Translations under genes and position numbers: made by a program
Notes under the pieces: generated by a model
What the model was told of the DNA's origin: nothing
Databases searched by the model: none
The model's input: only the letters and a program-made list of their open reading frames with translations
DNA from: Bdellovibrio sp.
GTDB lineage: Bacteria; Bdellovibrionota; Bacteriovoracia; Bacteriovoracales; Bacteriovoracaceae
Assembly: GCA_016187935.1 (NCBI GenBank)
Contig: JACPIU010000018.1
Span: forward strand, 1 to 64,000
DNA: 64,000 bases
Direction of reading: 5' to 3'
Shown here: positions 1-8,430 of the stretch, piece after piece
Position numbering within the stretch: the stretch's first letter is position 1
Layout of the letters: every line of letters starts with the position of its first letter

Positions 1-57
1 ACGCAGTAACACGCCACACCGGGTACATGGCACCCTTCTTCTTCCCCATTCGTACTC

Positions 58-86
58 TGTTAAAAATGTCGATGACATGGGATAAT
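58..86 (+). promoter_or_regulatory. Possible promoter of the GMC-oxidase operon
   Basis: GATAAT at 81-86 is preceded by TGG, giving an extended -10. The -35 region around 58-63 (TGTTAA) is poor. It lies about 30 bases upstream of the first gene. The call rests on sequence pattern only. Confidence 0.3.
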
Positions 87-115
87 TACCAGTAATTTTA
101 CCAAGGTGGACTTAA

Positions 116-1744
116 ATGATGCAGGAATACGACGTGGTCGTGATTGGCAGTGGTTTTGGTGGGGCCGTCTCGGCCATGCGCTTGGCCCAGAAAGGCTACA
201 AAGTGGCCGTTATTGAAGAGGGGATGGCATGGAAAAACTGCGAATTCCCTAAATCAAATTGGCGGGTCACTAAATATTTGTGGGCACCTGTGATTCGTTG
301 TTTTGGCATTCAGCGTATTTCTCTCTTAAGAAAATTAATGATTTTGCACGGAGTGGGAGTCGGTGGCGGAAGTTTGGTTTATGCCAATACCTTGATGCGA
401 CCGGAAGAGGATATTTTTCGCGGTCCCACATGGCCTAAGGCGGTGGATTGGGTCAAGGAACTTTGGCCTCATTTTGAAATCGCCAAAAAAATGTTGGGTG
501 TGGCCACAAATCCTTACCTGGCCCCTAATGATTTGGCGATGCAGACCTTGGGCCAGAAAATGGGCGTAGCAGAAACTTTTCATGCCACTGAAGTGGGGAT
601 TTTTTTCGGAAAACCTGAGGTGGAAGTGCCTGATCCCTATTTTAGCGGTGACGGTCCAACTCGTACCGGCTGCCATTTCTGCGGAAGCTGTATGATTGGT
701 TGTCCCAATGGCGCCAAGAATACATTGGATAAAAATTATCTCTACTTCGCGCAAAAATGGGGGGCCAAAATATTCCCCGGACTGCGGGCGGAGAAGATAG
801 CTCCTGAGAGTGATGGGAGCTACAGCGTTGCTACTGTTTCTGTTCGTGCCTGCTGTGGCAATGGGGGAGTCACGTTTAAGGGAAAAAAGGTGGTCTTTGC
901 CGCTGGGGCCCTCGGAACGGTGAAACTGCTTTTGAAAAATCGCGATATTTACAAAACCTTACCCAAACTCTCAAAAAAAATCGGTGAGGACGTGCGCTCT
1001 AATGGTGAGAGCTTATTGGGAGCATCGACCTTCGATCAAGAGCAAGATTTTTCCAAAGGAGTGGCGATCGGTGCTGCTATCCATCCCGATCCGTACACAA
1101 AAATTGAAGGTGTGCGCTATCCCGCCGGTTCTGATTTGTTACGCTTTTTTGCCGTGCCGTTAGCTGGTGATGGCAATTGCATCGTTCGTCCACTCAAAAT
1201 GGCCTGGCGTTTCTTCACCAAACCATTTAATTTTCTTCGTCTGTTATTTTTACGGGATTGGGCCAAGAGCACCATTATTTTGCTGGTCATGCAGTCGGTG
1301 GAGAGCAAGATCAAATTGACCTTAGGTCGTCCGATTTTGAATTTTTTCCGTTTGGGTTTGAAAGGACAGCGACAGCAAGGTGATATTCCCAGCTATCTCC
1401 CCGTGGCACAAGATGCGGCGGTAAAATTGGCCGATATTATCAAGGGAGAACCACAAAATATTTTTAGTGAAGTCTTTTTTCAAACTCCCGCCACCGCCCA
1501 TATTTTGGGAGGGGCCTTGATTGGTGGAAACGCCGAAGAAGGGGCGGTCGATGTCAATCATGAATTATTTGGATACAAGGGGCTGTATGTCAGCGATGCT
1601 TCGATTGTGCCATCGAATTTGGCGGTGAATCCGAGTTTGACCATCACCGCCTTAACCGAACGGTTTGCGGCCCATTTCCCTCTAAACCCTGCTGTCGGGC
1701 CGTCTTTCAAGCCGCCAGTCATTCAATTTGGAGCAAAAGAATAA
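116..1744 (+). CDS. GMC-family FAD oxidoreductase, ChoD (cholesterol oxidase)-like
   Basis: A 542-aa flavoprotein expected to oxidise an alcohol group on a lipid or sterol-like substrate. The FAD-binding GSGFGG lies at residues 11-16 and a C-terminal GMC segment carries VNPSLTI. A tetracysteine stretch (CHFCGSCMIGC) sits near residues 186-196. The surrounding segment (FFG, VPDPYF, GAKNTL, KNYL) resembles mycobacterial ChoD-type proteins more than secreted Streptomyces cholesterol oxidase. No signal peptide is visible, so it is probably cytoplasmic or membrane-associated. AAGGTGGA lies upstream of two tandem ATGs (116 and 119); either may start. It is the first gene of a six-gene operon and its stop overlaps the next ATG by one base (TAATG). 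The substrate cannot be read from sequence; the family assignment is firm. Confidence 0.85.
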   Translation: MMQEYDVVVIGSGFGGAVSAMRLAQKGYKVAVIEEGMAWKNCEFPKSNWRVTKYLWAPVIRCFGIQRISLLRKLMILHGVGVGGGSLVYANTLMRPEEDIFRGPTWPKAVDWVKELWPHFEIAKKMLGVATNPYLAPNDLAMQTLGQKMGVAETFHATEVGIFFGKPEVEVPDPYFSGDGPTRTGCHFCGSCMIGCPNGAKNTLDKNYLYFAQKWGAKIFPGLRAEKIAPESDGSYSVATVSVRACCGNGGVTFKGKKVVFAAGALGTVKLLLKNRDIYKTLPKLSKKIGEDVRSNGESLLGASTFDQEQDFSKGVAIGAAIHPDPYTKIEGVRYPAGSDLLRFFAVPLAGDGNCIVRPLKMAWRFFTKPFNFLRLLFLRDWAKSTIILLVMQSVESKIKLTLGRPILNFFRLGLKGQRQQGDIPSYLPVAQDAAVKLADIIKGEPQNIFSEVFFQTPATAHILGGALIGGNAEEGAVDVNHELFGYKGLYVSDASIVPSNLAVNPSLTITALTERFAAHFPLNPAVGPSFKPPVIQFGAKE

Positions 1745-4149
1745 TGGGACAATTAGGGATTCGACTCTCAGAGCGGATGGCCGGTTGGGTGCAGTTTAAT
1801 TCTACGGTGCTGCAAAATGGCCAAATGCAAGGGGCCATGATGGAGGTGGAAGCTCAGTACCCCTTTGACTTCACCATCCACGCTTTTAGCACAAAATTTT
1901 TGCAATATCCCTTTTGTCTTGAGTTTAAAGGGCAAGCCAATTTTCCCGGGTTGCCCTTGCGCGATAATGCCACTTTTCTTGATCGGCAAGTTCCTATCTA
2001 CGGAACCATGAGTATTTCCCACCGTGGTGTGGCCTATCAGATTTTCAGTCAGAATTCCCCTTGGGGGCAGTGGAAAATTGAAGGGGCAAAAACTTATCTC
2101 TGGTGGCCGTTTTCTTGGAAGCGTTTACGCCATTCCCTGGTATGGTTGCCGGCCGAGATGAAACAAGATGACAAGGTTATTGGGAAGTGCGAGCTGGAAT
2201 ATTTGCCACCCCTTTGGCAATTTCCCTTTGGAATCAGGATCAAGGACTCACAGTGGGCACACCGGCCGCATGGTTTTTTGAGCCATCGTTTTTATGAACT
2301 GGCACGGCATTTATATCCGGATATTAAACAACTGGGCACAGAAGAAGAGCTGATTCGGAGTATTGAAGCTCAATTGGCCCCAACTCCTTATTTTGTTTAT
2401 CTGCTTCTCTGCTGGGCGATGTATTTTATTCGCATGCTATCGTGGATATTCTTTTTTAATTCTCTCTCCCGTCTGACAAATGTCGAAGGTGAAGAGCTGC
2501 TTCAGAAGATCAGAAAAAACTCGGTGATCAAATTGGCCTTGCTGCCGCTTTTGACCACTATTTTGTATCCTCTTTTTGAACAGAAAACTTTTTTGAAGGC
2601 CAAAGGTCAGAACATTGTCGAGCCACCGAAAAATATTGAAAGTGAACCATGGATGGCGCAAAGTTTTCCCCCGCAAACGCGACGAACCTCTGACCAATCG
2701 GTAATTGAGGCCGATTGTGTGGTGATCGGGTCGGGGGCCGGTGGTGCTGCCTTTGCTTATGAAATGGCGAATAGAGGCAAGGCCGTGGTGGTCTTGGAGG
2801 AAGGGCATTATTTTAAGCGCCAAGACCTGAGTGGGATGGCCGCCGATATGATGCGAAAGCTTTACACTCAGGCAGGCATTCAATTCTCGCTCTCTAATGC
2901 GCCCTTATGGATTCCTACAGGGACTTGTGTGGGGGGAACCACCTTTATCAATAGTGGTACCTGCATACGAACGCCGCGAGAAGTTTTAGATCGATGGCGC
3001 GGGATTTTGGGGCTTGAGTTGAACTTGGATAAATATTATCCCGAAGTGGAGGCGATGTTGGGGGGAATACCTCCCGTGCCGGAAAATATTCAAGGAGGAG
3101 TGGCGCGGGTTTTGGGCAAAGGACTTCAGGGAACAGGTTATACTTATGGGCCTCTGAGACGTGCCGAATCAGGTTGCGATGGACAGAGTAGCTGTATTGC
3201 CGGCTGTCCGATCAATGCTAAACGCAGTACTGCCGTATCCTATCTGCCTGAGGCCTTAAAACGAAATGCTTTTCTCTTTTCCCATATGCGGGCGGCAAAG
3301 ATATTAGTCGAGAACGGGCAGGCGGTGGGAGTGTTGGCGGGAGTCCCAGGTTTCGGGCCGGATTTTAATATGATGATTAAGGCCAAGATTGTGGTGCTTG
3401 CTGGTGGCACTTTTGGCACACCCCAAATCCTTTACCGTTCTGGCCTGCATAAGAGGAATCCTCATATCGGTCGCCATCTTACCATTCATCCCGCCTTCAC
3501 CATCGGAGGGCTTTTTTCTGAAGTGGTGCGCGAGACTTTTTTTGTTCCCCAATCGCTGGGCGTTTTTGGGATAGAAGGTGGTGGTTATGTGTTGGAAGGT
3601 TACACTCTTCCTGTTGATGTGATTCCCGCCGCTATGGGGCAGTGGGGCCAGGAACTTTCCGTACTCATGAGTGAAGTTAATCATTTCACCAATTTTTCCT
3701 CGATGTTGAAAGACGTTTCTGAAGGGCAATTGATTTTGACTCCTTGGGGGGCCTTGCCATATTACTATGTCACACCCGAACTGATGCGAAACGCCCAGGA
3801 GAGCCTCAAGATGATGGCCAAAATATTCTTTAAGGCCGGTGCTAAAAAAGTTTATCTCCCTATCCAAGGGCGTGAGGCCATCACTTCCATGGACCCCATT
3901 TCTAATCTTGATAATGAAAGCATTCACCCTGCGCGAATTATTATCTCGGCCCACCATCCTTTGGGAACTTGTCGCATGGCCCGTACGGAAGCCTTGGGAG
4001 CGGTTTCTCCCGACGGGGAATTTTTTGGGGTCAAGAATCTTGTGGTGACCGATGGCTCAACTATTCCCGGACCTCTGGGGGTTAATCCTCAAGTAACTAT
4101 TATGGCCAACTCCCTGAGGGTGGCCGACATTTGGAGTGAGCGCCTATGA
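1744..4149 (+). CDS. GMC-family FAD oxidoreductase with extra N-terminal domain
   Basis: An 801-aa protein. The first ~320 residues are a domain I cannot assign; it includes a hydrophobic aromatic segment (YLLLCWAMYFIRMLSWIFFF, near 219-238) that could be a membrane anchor. From ~322 it is a GMC oxidoreductase: GSGAGG FAD motif, a Cys-rich segment GCDGQSSCIAGC near 477-488, the C-terminal HPLGTCRM motif holding the expected catalytic His, and GVNPQVTI. Gene 1 has four cysteines in the equivalent segment (CxxCxxCxxxC); here one is lost. It is translationally coupled to both neighbours (1-base overlap upstream, ATGA overlap downstream), so it probably works in the same pathway as the first oxidase. 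The substrate is unknown. Confidence 0.82.
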   Translation: MGQLGIRLSERMAGWVQFNSTVLQNGQMQGAMMEVEAQYPFDFTIHAFSTKFLQYPFCLEFKGQANFPGLPLRDNATFLDRQVPIYGTMSISHRGVAYQIFSQNSPWGQWKIEGAKTYLWWPFSWKRLRHSLVWLPAEMKQDDKVIGKCELEYLPPLWQFPFGIRIKDSQWAHRPHGFLSHRFYELARHLYPDIKQLGTEEELIRSIEAQLAPTPYFVYLLLCWAMYFIRMLSWIFFFNSLSRLTNVEGEELLQKIRKNSVIKLALLPLLTTILYPLFEQKTFLKAKGQNIVEPPKNIESEPWMAQSFPPQTRRTSDQSVIEADCVVIGSGAGGAAFAYEMANRGKAVVVLEEGHYFKRQDLSGMAADMMRKLYTQAGIQFSLSNAPLWIPTGTCVGGTTFINSGTCIRTPREVLDRWRGILGLELNLDKYYPEVEAMLGGIPPVPENIQGGVARVLGKGLQGTGYTYGPLRRAESGCDGQSSCIAGCPINAKRSTAVSYLPEALKRNAFLFSHMRAAKILVENGQAVGVLAGVPGFGPDFNMMIKAKIVVLAGGTFGTPQILYRSGLHKRNPHIGRHLTIHPAFTIGGLFSEVVRETFFVPQSLGVFGIEGGGYVLEGYTLPVDVIPAAMGQWGQELSVLMSEVNHFTNFSSMLKDVSEGQLILTPWGALPYYYVTPELMRNAQESLKMMAKIFFKAGAKKVYLPIQGREAITSMDPISNLDNESIHPARIIISAHHPLGTCRMARTEALGAVSPDGEFFGVKNLVVTDGSTIPGPLGVNPQVTIMANSLRVADIWSERL

Positions 4150-5192
4150 CAGCATCGGTCCTTCCTTCGCGTATTGAATTAGGCCAGACTGAGAAAACTC
4201 GGCGAATTTATGAATCTTTTTATTTTCGCGGTAATTTGCAAAATTCGCCATTATCCTTTTGGCTCAAACACAATCTGCTTGAATTCAATGATGATCCGCG
4301 GGTGAGGATCGATAGTATTTTAATTCTCTTTAATGACGAGACCAAACAAAGTTGCGTCTATCAGCAGAGTAAGATGCTTTCGTTTGAGCAATATCAAAGT
4401 GAAGTTTTGGGCAAGGGGCAGTCTTGGCGTCAGCTCCGTATCGAGTTTGAGAACGGAGGATTTTTTGAGCTGGCCACTGGCCGATTGCATGGATCAATCC
4501 CTGGACAAGCGTCCTGGGATATTAAAGTTAATTTTTCCGACATGGTTTATTATCACTTTGATAAGGATTGGTTTTACCGCGGATTTTTCCCCAAGAAAAA
4601 GATTCTTACCGCCGATTGTTTTATGAAATACGAGGGAGCGATCACATCGCCTTTTTTTAATTGCCAAGGACAGTTTCAAGGCATGAATGGACACAATTGG
4701 GGAAAAGAGCATGCTTACCAGTATGCCTATGCCAATTGTAATGAATTTAGCGAAGAGGGGAAGCCACTTTCGGAAACTTACTTTGATTGTTTTTCCGCCA
4801 AGATTTTGTTGGGGCCTTGGAAATCGCCCTATCTCTCGGCCGGGTCACTTTTTTACAAGGGAAAATGGTACGATTTTAATCGCGTCCTGACTTGCTGGCG
4901 GCCCAGAGTGGAAGAGCTTACACTCAAAACATATCATGTGATTTTCAAGAACAAAGAATATGAATTCGATATTATGATTAATGGTGGGGGACCTTCCATA
5001 TCCGTCAATGGCGAAGGGCATGCCTGGGCCACGTTGGCTTATGATCATCCTTCGCGCAAAATTTCCCAAGTCCACAATACCAAGCACGCCAAGGGAACCG
5101 CCAAACTCACGCGCTTAAAAGATCAGCAGGTCATCGCGCGGCTGTTTAGTTCCAGCTTCGAATTGGAAACACTTATACCTGAGCTAGGATAA
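4146..5192 (+). CDS. CrtC/AttH-like lipocalin-fold protein (hydratase or cyclase-like)
   Basis: A 348-aa protein without signal peptide or clear TM segment. The central GMNGHNWGKEH followed by an aromatic stretch resembles the HNWG signature region of the CrtC (hydroxyneurosporene synthase)/AttH/tocopherol-cyclase-like superfamily, which binds hydrophobic isoprenoid or lipid substrates. The many Trp/Tyr/Phe residues fit a beta-barrel with an apolar pocket. It overlaps gene 2 by ATGA and ends 4 bases before tryptophanase. In context it could modify or carry the lipid handled by the two GMC oxidases; that role is inference. The superfamily link rests on a short motif and overall character, so confidence is moderate. 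Confidence 0.5.
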   Translation: MTASVLPSRIELGQTEKTRRIYESFYFRGNLQNSPLSFWLKHNLLEFNDDPRVRIDSILILFNDETKQSCVYQQSKMLSFEQYQSEVLGKGQSWRQLRIEFENGGFFELATGRLHGSIPGQASWDIKVNFSDMVYYHFDKDWFYRGFFPKKKILTADCFMKYEGAITSPFFNCQGQFQGMNGHNWGKEHAYQYAYANCNEFSEEGKPLSETYFDCFSAKILLGPWKSPYLSAGSLFYKGKWYDFNRVLTCWRPRVEELTLKTYHVIFKNKEYEFDIMINGGGPSISVNGEGHAWATLAYDHPSRKISQVHNTKHAKGTAKLTRLKDQQVIARLFSSSFELETLIPELG

Positions 5193-5196
5193 TTCT

Positions 5197-6558
5197 ATGC
5201 AAGATTTTGAATTTAAAACTATTATTGAACCTTTTCGAATTAAGATGGTGGAGCCATTGTCACGGCTCTCGCTTAAAGAGCGCGAAGAATGGCTCGGACG
5301 CGCTCATTACAATTTATTCCTCATTCCTGCCGAGGCCATCTTGATTGATCTGCTCACTGACAGCGGCACGGGGGCGATGTCTTCCAAACAATGGGCCGGG
5401 ATGATCGATGGTGACGAATCTTATGCCGGGGCCCGATCATTTTTTGCCTTTGAGCGTGAAGTGAAAGGGCTGACTTCCCACGCCTTCATTTTTCCCACTC
5501 ATCAAGGCCGTGCCGCCGAACGCATCTTGTTCACGATCATTGGCAAAAAAGGCAAATATATTTTGAACAACAATCACTTTGATACCACTCGCGCCAATAT
5601 TGAATATACCGGGGCCGAGGCGGTGGATTTGGTGATTGAGGAAGGCAAGAATCCCCGCTCCGAGCATCCCTTTAAAGGGAACATGGATCTCGACAAGCTG
5701 AAAGATTTTATCAAACAAAAAGGGGTCGAGAATATCCCTATGGTGCTCATGACAGTGACCAATAACTCGGGTGGCGGCCAGCCGGTGTCACTGGAAAATA
5801 TCAAGCAGGTGAGCAAAATCTGTCGTACTCATAAAATTCCTTTTTTCCTGGATGCCTGTCGCTTTGCCGAGAATGCCTATTTCATCAAGAAACGTGAGCC
5901 AGGCCAAGCTCATCGCACCATTAAAGACATCGTTTGCGAAGTTTTTTCCTACACCGATGGTTCTCTCATGTCGGCGAAGAAAGATGCCATGGTGAACATC
6001 GGAGGATGGCTGACACTGAACGATCCCGAGTTGGCAGCGCATGTAAAAAATCTTGGGATTTTGACTGAAGGCTTTCCCACTTACGGAGGCCTGGCCGGAA
6101 GGGACTTGGAAGCGATCGCTCAAGGTCTGCGTGAAGTTGTCGAGGAAGATTATCTTCAGTATCGAATTGCTTCGATGGAATACTTGGGCCGCCATTTGGT
6201 CAAGCACGATATTCCCATTTTGACTCCGGTGGGTGGGCATGCTGTCTATCTCGATGCCAAGGCCATGCTTCCGCACATTCCCACCCATCAGTTTCCCGGA
6301 CAGGCCCTTGCGACAGAATTATATCGAGTCGGAGGGTTGCGGTCAGTGGAGATTGGAAGTTTTATGTTTCCACAAAATGCCAAGATGGAATTAGTACGAC
6401 TGGCAATACCTCGCCGTGTCTATACTCAGAGTCACATTGATTACGTGGGAGAGGTGATTGTAAAAGTCAACGAGATGAAAAAGCAAATGCGTGGTTTTAG
6501 AATTGTCGAGGAACCACCATTTTTACGCCATTTTTCGGCCAAACTGGAGAGAGTATGA
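5197..6558 (+). CDS. tnaA: Tryptophanase (tryptophan indole-lyase)
   Basis: A 453-aa PLP enzyme of the beta-eliminating lyase family, expected to split tryptophan into indole, pyruvate and ammonia. The PLP lysine is in SAKKD (K262). Three positions separate tryptophanase from tyrosine phenol-lyase, and all favour tryptophanase: FDTT (Asp129, where TPL has TTT), EIGSF (Ile386, where TPL has the substrate-binding Arg of MERG), and RHF (His445, where TPL has Phe). Length and full-length similarity to E. coli TnaA are good. There is no TnaC-like leader and no tryptophan permease gene beside it. It lies 4 bases after the lipocalin-like gene and overlaps argC by ATGA, so it is co-translated with unrelated-looking genes. 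Confidence 0.9.
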   Translation: MQDFEFKTIIEPFRIKMVEPLSRLSLKEREEWLGRAHYNLFLIPAEAILIDLLTDSGTGAMSSKQWAGMIDGDESYAGARSFFAFEREVKGLTSHAFIFPTHQGRAAERILFTIIGKKGKYILNNNHFDTTRANIEYTGAEAVDLVIEEGKNPRSEHPFKGNMDLDKLKDFIKQKGVENIPMVLMTVTNNSGGGQPVSLENIKQVSKICRTHKIPFFLDACRFAENAYFIKKREPGQAHRTIKDIVCEVFSYTDGSLMSAKKDAMVNIGGWLTLNDPELAAHVKNLGILTEGFPTYGGLAGRDLEAIAQGLREVVEEDYLQYRIASMEYLGRHLVKHDIPILTPVGGHAVYLDAKAMLPHIPTHQFPGQALATELYRVGGLRSVEIGSFMFPQNAKMELVRLAIPRRVYTQSHIDYVGEVIVKVNEMKKQMRGFRIVEEPPFLRHFSAKLERV

Positions 6559-7610
6559 CAAAAAAAATCAAAGCGGCATTAATGGGCGGCAGCGGTTATG
6601 CTGCGGCCGAATTAATTAAACGTCTCGTTCATCACCCTGATGTGCATTTGAATCGCATTTCCAGCATTGATCATGTGGGGAAAAATGTCGGTCAGGTTCA
6701 TCGCTGCTTTGGTGATCGTTTACCCTATATCCTTGAAGATATTTCGCCTCAGGAATTAACCAAAGATTGTGAGATTGTTTTTTTAGCGCTTCCTCATCAT
6801 GTTTCTTTTCTTAAAGTGCCTGAACTGATGAAAATGAATATTAAGATTATTGATTTCTCAGGAGATTATCGAATTAAAAGCGCTGCCATTTACAATAGCT
6901 ATTACAAAACAACTCATAGTAATCCGGAAAATTTAGAAAAATTCGTTTATGGTCTGCCGGAACTTAATAAAAATGAAATCAAGACAGCAAAATATATTGC
7001 CAACCCGGGATGTTTTCCTACCTCGGTGGCCTTAGGTTTGCTTCCCCTGGCGAAAAATGGACTGTTAAAAGGCAAAGTCCGCACTATCGGTCCCACGGGC
7101 AGTAGTGGAAGTGGTGTTGTCCCACAAGAGGGAACCCACCATCCCATTAGGGTTAGCAATCTCAAAAGCTACAAGCCGCTGACTCATCAGCATCAGCCAG
7201 AGATGGAGCAAACTTTAATCGCGGCCGGTGGAAAAGATTTATCCATTGACTTCATTCCCATGTCAGCTCCCTTGGCCCGTGGTATTTTGACCAACTCGGT
7301 GGTTGATCTGCCAGCTTCTATCACTGAAGGCGATATTGAAAAGCTCTACCGCGATTATTATAAAAATGAACCATTTATTCGTCTGGTCTCACCCAAAGGT
7401 CTGCCCGAGGTGATTAATATCGCCCATACCAATTTTGTGGAAATCGGCTGGGCCCTGCGAGAAGAGAAAAGTGGCTCGAAAAGTTTTGCAGTCATGACTG
7501 CGATTGATAATTTGGTCAAGGGGGCCGCCGGACAAGCGGTTCAAAATATGAATTTAATGTTTGGCTTCGAAGAAATGGCCGGACTTGATGATTTTGGATC
7601 ATGGCCATGA
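6555..7610 (+). CDS. argC: N-acetyl-gamma-glutamyl-phosphate reductase
   Basis: A 351-aa enzyme for the third step of arginine synthesis: NADPH reduction of N-acetylglutamyl phosphate to the semialdehyde. An N-terminal Rossmann motif GGSGYAAAEL is followed by the active-site Cys153 in NPGCFPT. The downstream segments GSSGSGVVPQEGTHH and HQHQPEM are typical of the ArgC family. The start overlaps the tnaA stop (ATGA). ArgB follows after 10 bases, so two successive arginine enzymes share the transcript. No other arg gene is in the window. Confidence 0.93.
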   Translation: MTKKIKAALMGGSGYAAAELIKRLVHHPDVHLNRISSIDHVGKNVGQVHRCFGDRLPYILEDISPQELTKDCEIVFLALPHHVSFLKVPELMKMNIKIIDFSGDYRIKSAAIYNSYYKTTHSNPENLEKFVYGLPELNKNEIKTAKYIANPGCFPTSVALGLLPLAKNGLLKGKVRTIGPTGSSGSGVVPQEGTHHPIRVSNLKSYKPLTHQHQPEMEQTLIAAGGKDLSIDFIPMSAPLARGILTNSVVDLPASITEGDIEKLYRDYYKNEPFIRLVSPKGLPEVINIAHTNFVEIGWALREEKSGSKSFAVMTAIDNLVKGAAGQAVQNMNLMFGFEEMAGLDDFGSWP

Positions 7611-7620
7611 GGTTCGTATT

Positions 7621-8430
7621 ATGATTGTTATTAAGTTCGGAGGAGAGGTTGCGGAATCTTCTGAAGGATTGAGTAATCTGATTCACTCGGTGGCCAGACT
7701 GCATGGTGAAAAGCAGGATATTGTTTTAGTGCACGGAGGTGGGCCGCAGGCCACTCTTCTTTCGAGACGTCTAAACCTTGAACCCGTGATGGTCGGAGGC
7801 AGAAGAGTCACTGACCAAGAAACTCTGGAGGTCATGAAAATGACTCTTCCCGGAGTCATCAACAGTAATGTTCTGGCCATGATTCATAAATTCAAACTTC
7901 CCGGCGTGAGTGTGAGTGGAATTGGTGTCGTTCGCGCAACCAAGCGTCCTCCCAAAGCGGTGAGTGGAAGCGAGGGAAAACTTGTCGATTTTGGCCTTGT
8001 CGGAGACATTGTGGAAATCCGGCCAAAATATCTTCAATATTTGGTTGCTGGCAGATACATTCCGGTCTTGAGTCCGCTTTGCTGTGACGATGATGGAACG
8101 ATTCTCAACATCAATGCTGACACTGTCGCTGTGCAGATTGCCCAGGTCCTCAAGGCTGATAAGCTGGTTTTAATTACTCAAATCGGCGGGGTGTTTGAAG
8201 ATATCCATAATCCCCAATCAAAATATGCCGTCCTAAAGATGAGTGATGCCCAGGAAAAAATTAAAAAGGGCATCATCAAAGGCGGAATGATTCCCAAATT
8301 GGAAGAGGGGTTCAAACTTTTAAAAGAAGATCTGGATTCTTTTCATATCGTGGGCGTCGAGTCTCCGGAAACGATCTTGAATGAAATTAACCGCCCTGGG
8401 AGTTGCGGGACGGCGATCGTGAGAGGATAA
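7621..8430 (+). CDS. argB: Acetylglutamate kinase
   Basis: A 269-aa amino-acid kinase that phosphorylates N-acetylglutamate to the substrate of ArgC. It shows KFGGEV (nucleotide-binding lysine), HGGGPQ, GGRRVTD, NINADTVA and the C-terminal KGGMIPK motif. I chose the ATG at 7621 because the KFGG motif follows directly and GAGG lies 8 bases upstream; an in-frame TTG at 7561 would overlap argC and add non-family residues. The 3' end overlaps the convergent metal permease gene by 44 bases. Confidence 0.92.
   Translation: MIVIKFGGEVAESSEGLSNLIHSVARLHGEKQDIVLVHGGGPQATLLSRRLNLEPVMVGGRRVTDQETLEVMKMTLPGVINSNVLAMIHKFKLPGVSVSGIGVVRATKRPPKAVSGSEGKLVDFGLVGDIVEIRPKYLQYLVAGRYIPVLSPLCCDDDGTILNINADTVAVQIAQVLKADKLVLITQIGGVFEDIHNPQSKYAVLKMSDAQEKIKKGIIKGGMIPKLEEGFKLLKEDLDSFHIVGVESPETILNEINRPGSCGTAIVRG

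Noticed and set aside
1-49. Minus-strand frame open to the left edge (MGKKKGAMYPVW...)
   Set aside because: Only 16 codons are visible and no ribosome site is convincing, so a divergent gene cannot be supported.
3304-3957. 217-codon minus-strand frame inside the second GMC gene
   Set aside because: Antisense shadow of a clear GMC gene; composition is typical of a shadow frame.
5197-6558. Tyrosine phenol-lyase as the identity of the PLP lyase
   Set aside because: The Arg of TPL's MERG is Ile, Thr is Asp and the C-terminal Phe is His, all as in tryptophanase.
7561-7620. TTG start at 7561 for argB
   Set aside because: It would lie inside argC, lacks a ribosome site and adds 20 residues not seen in the family.
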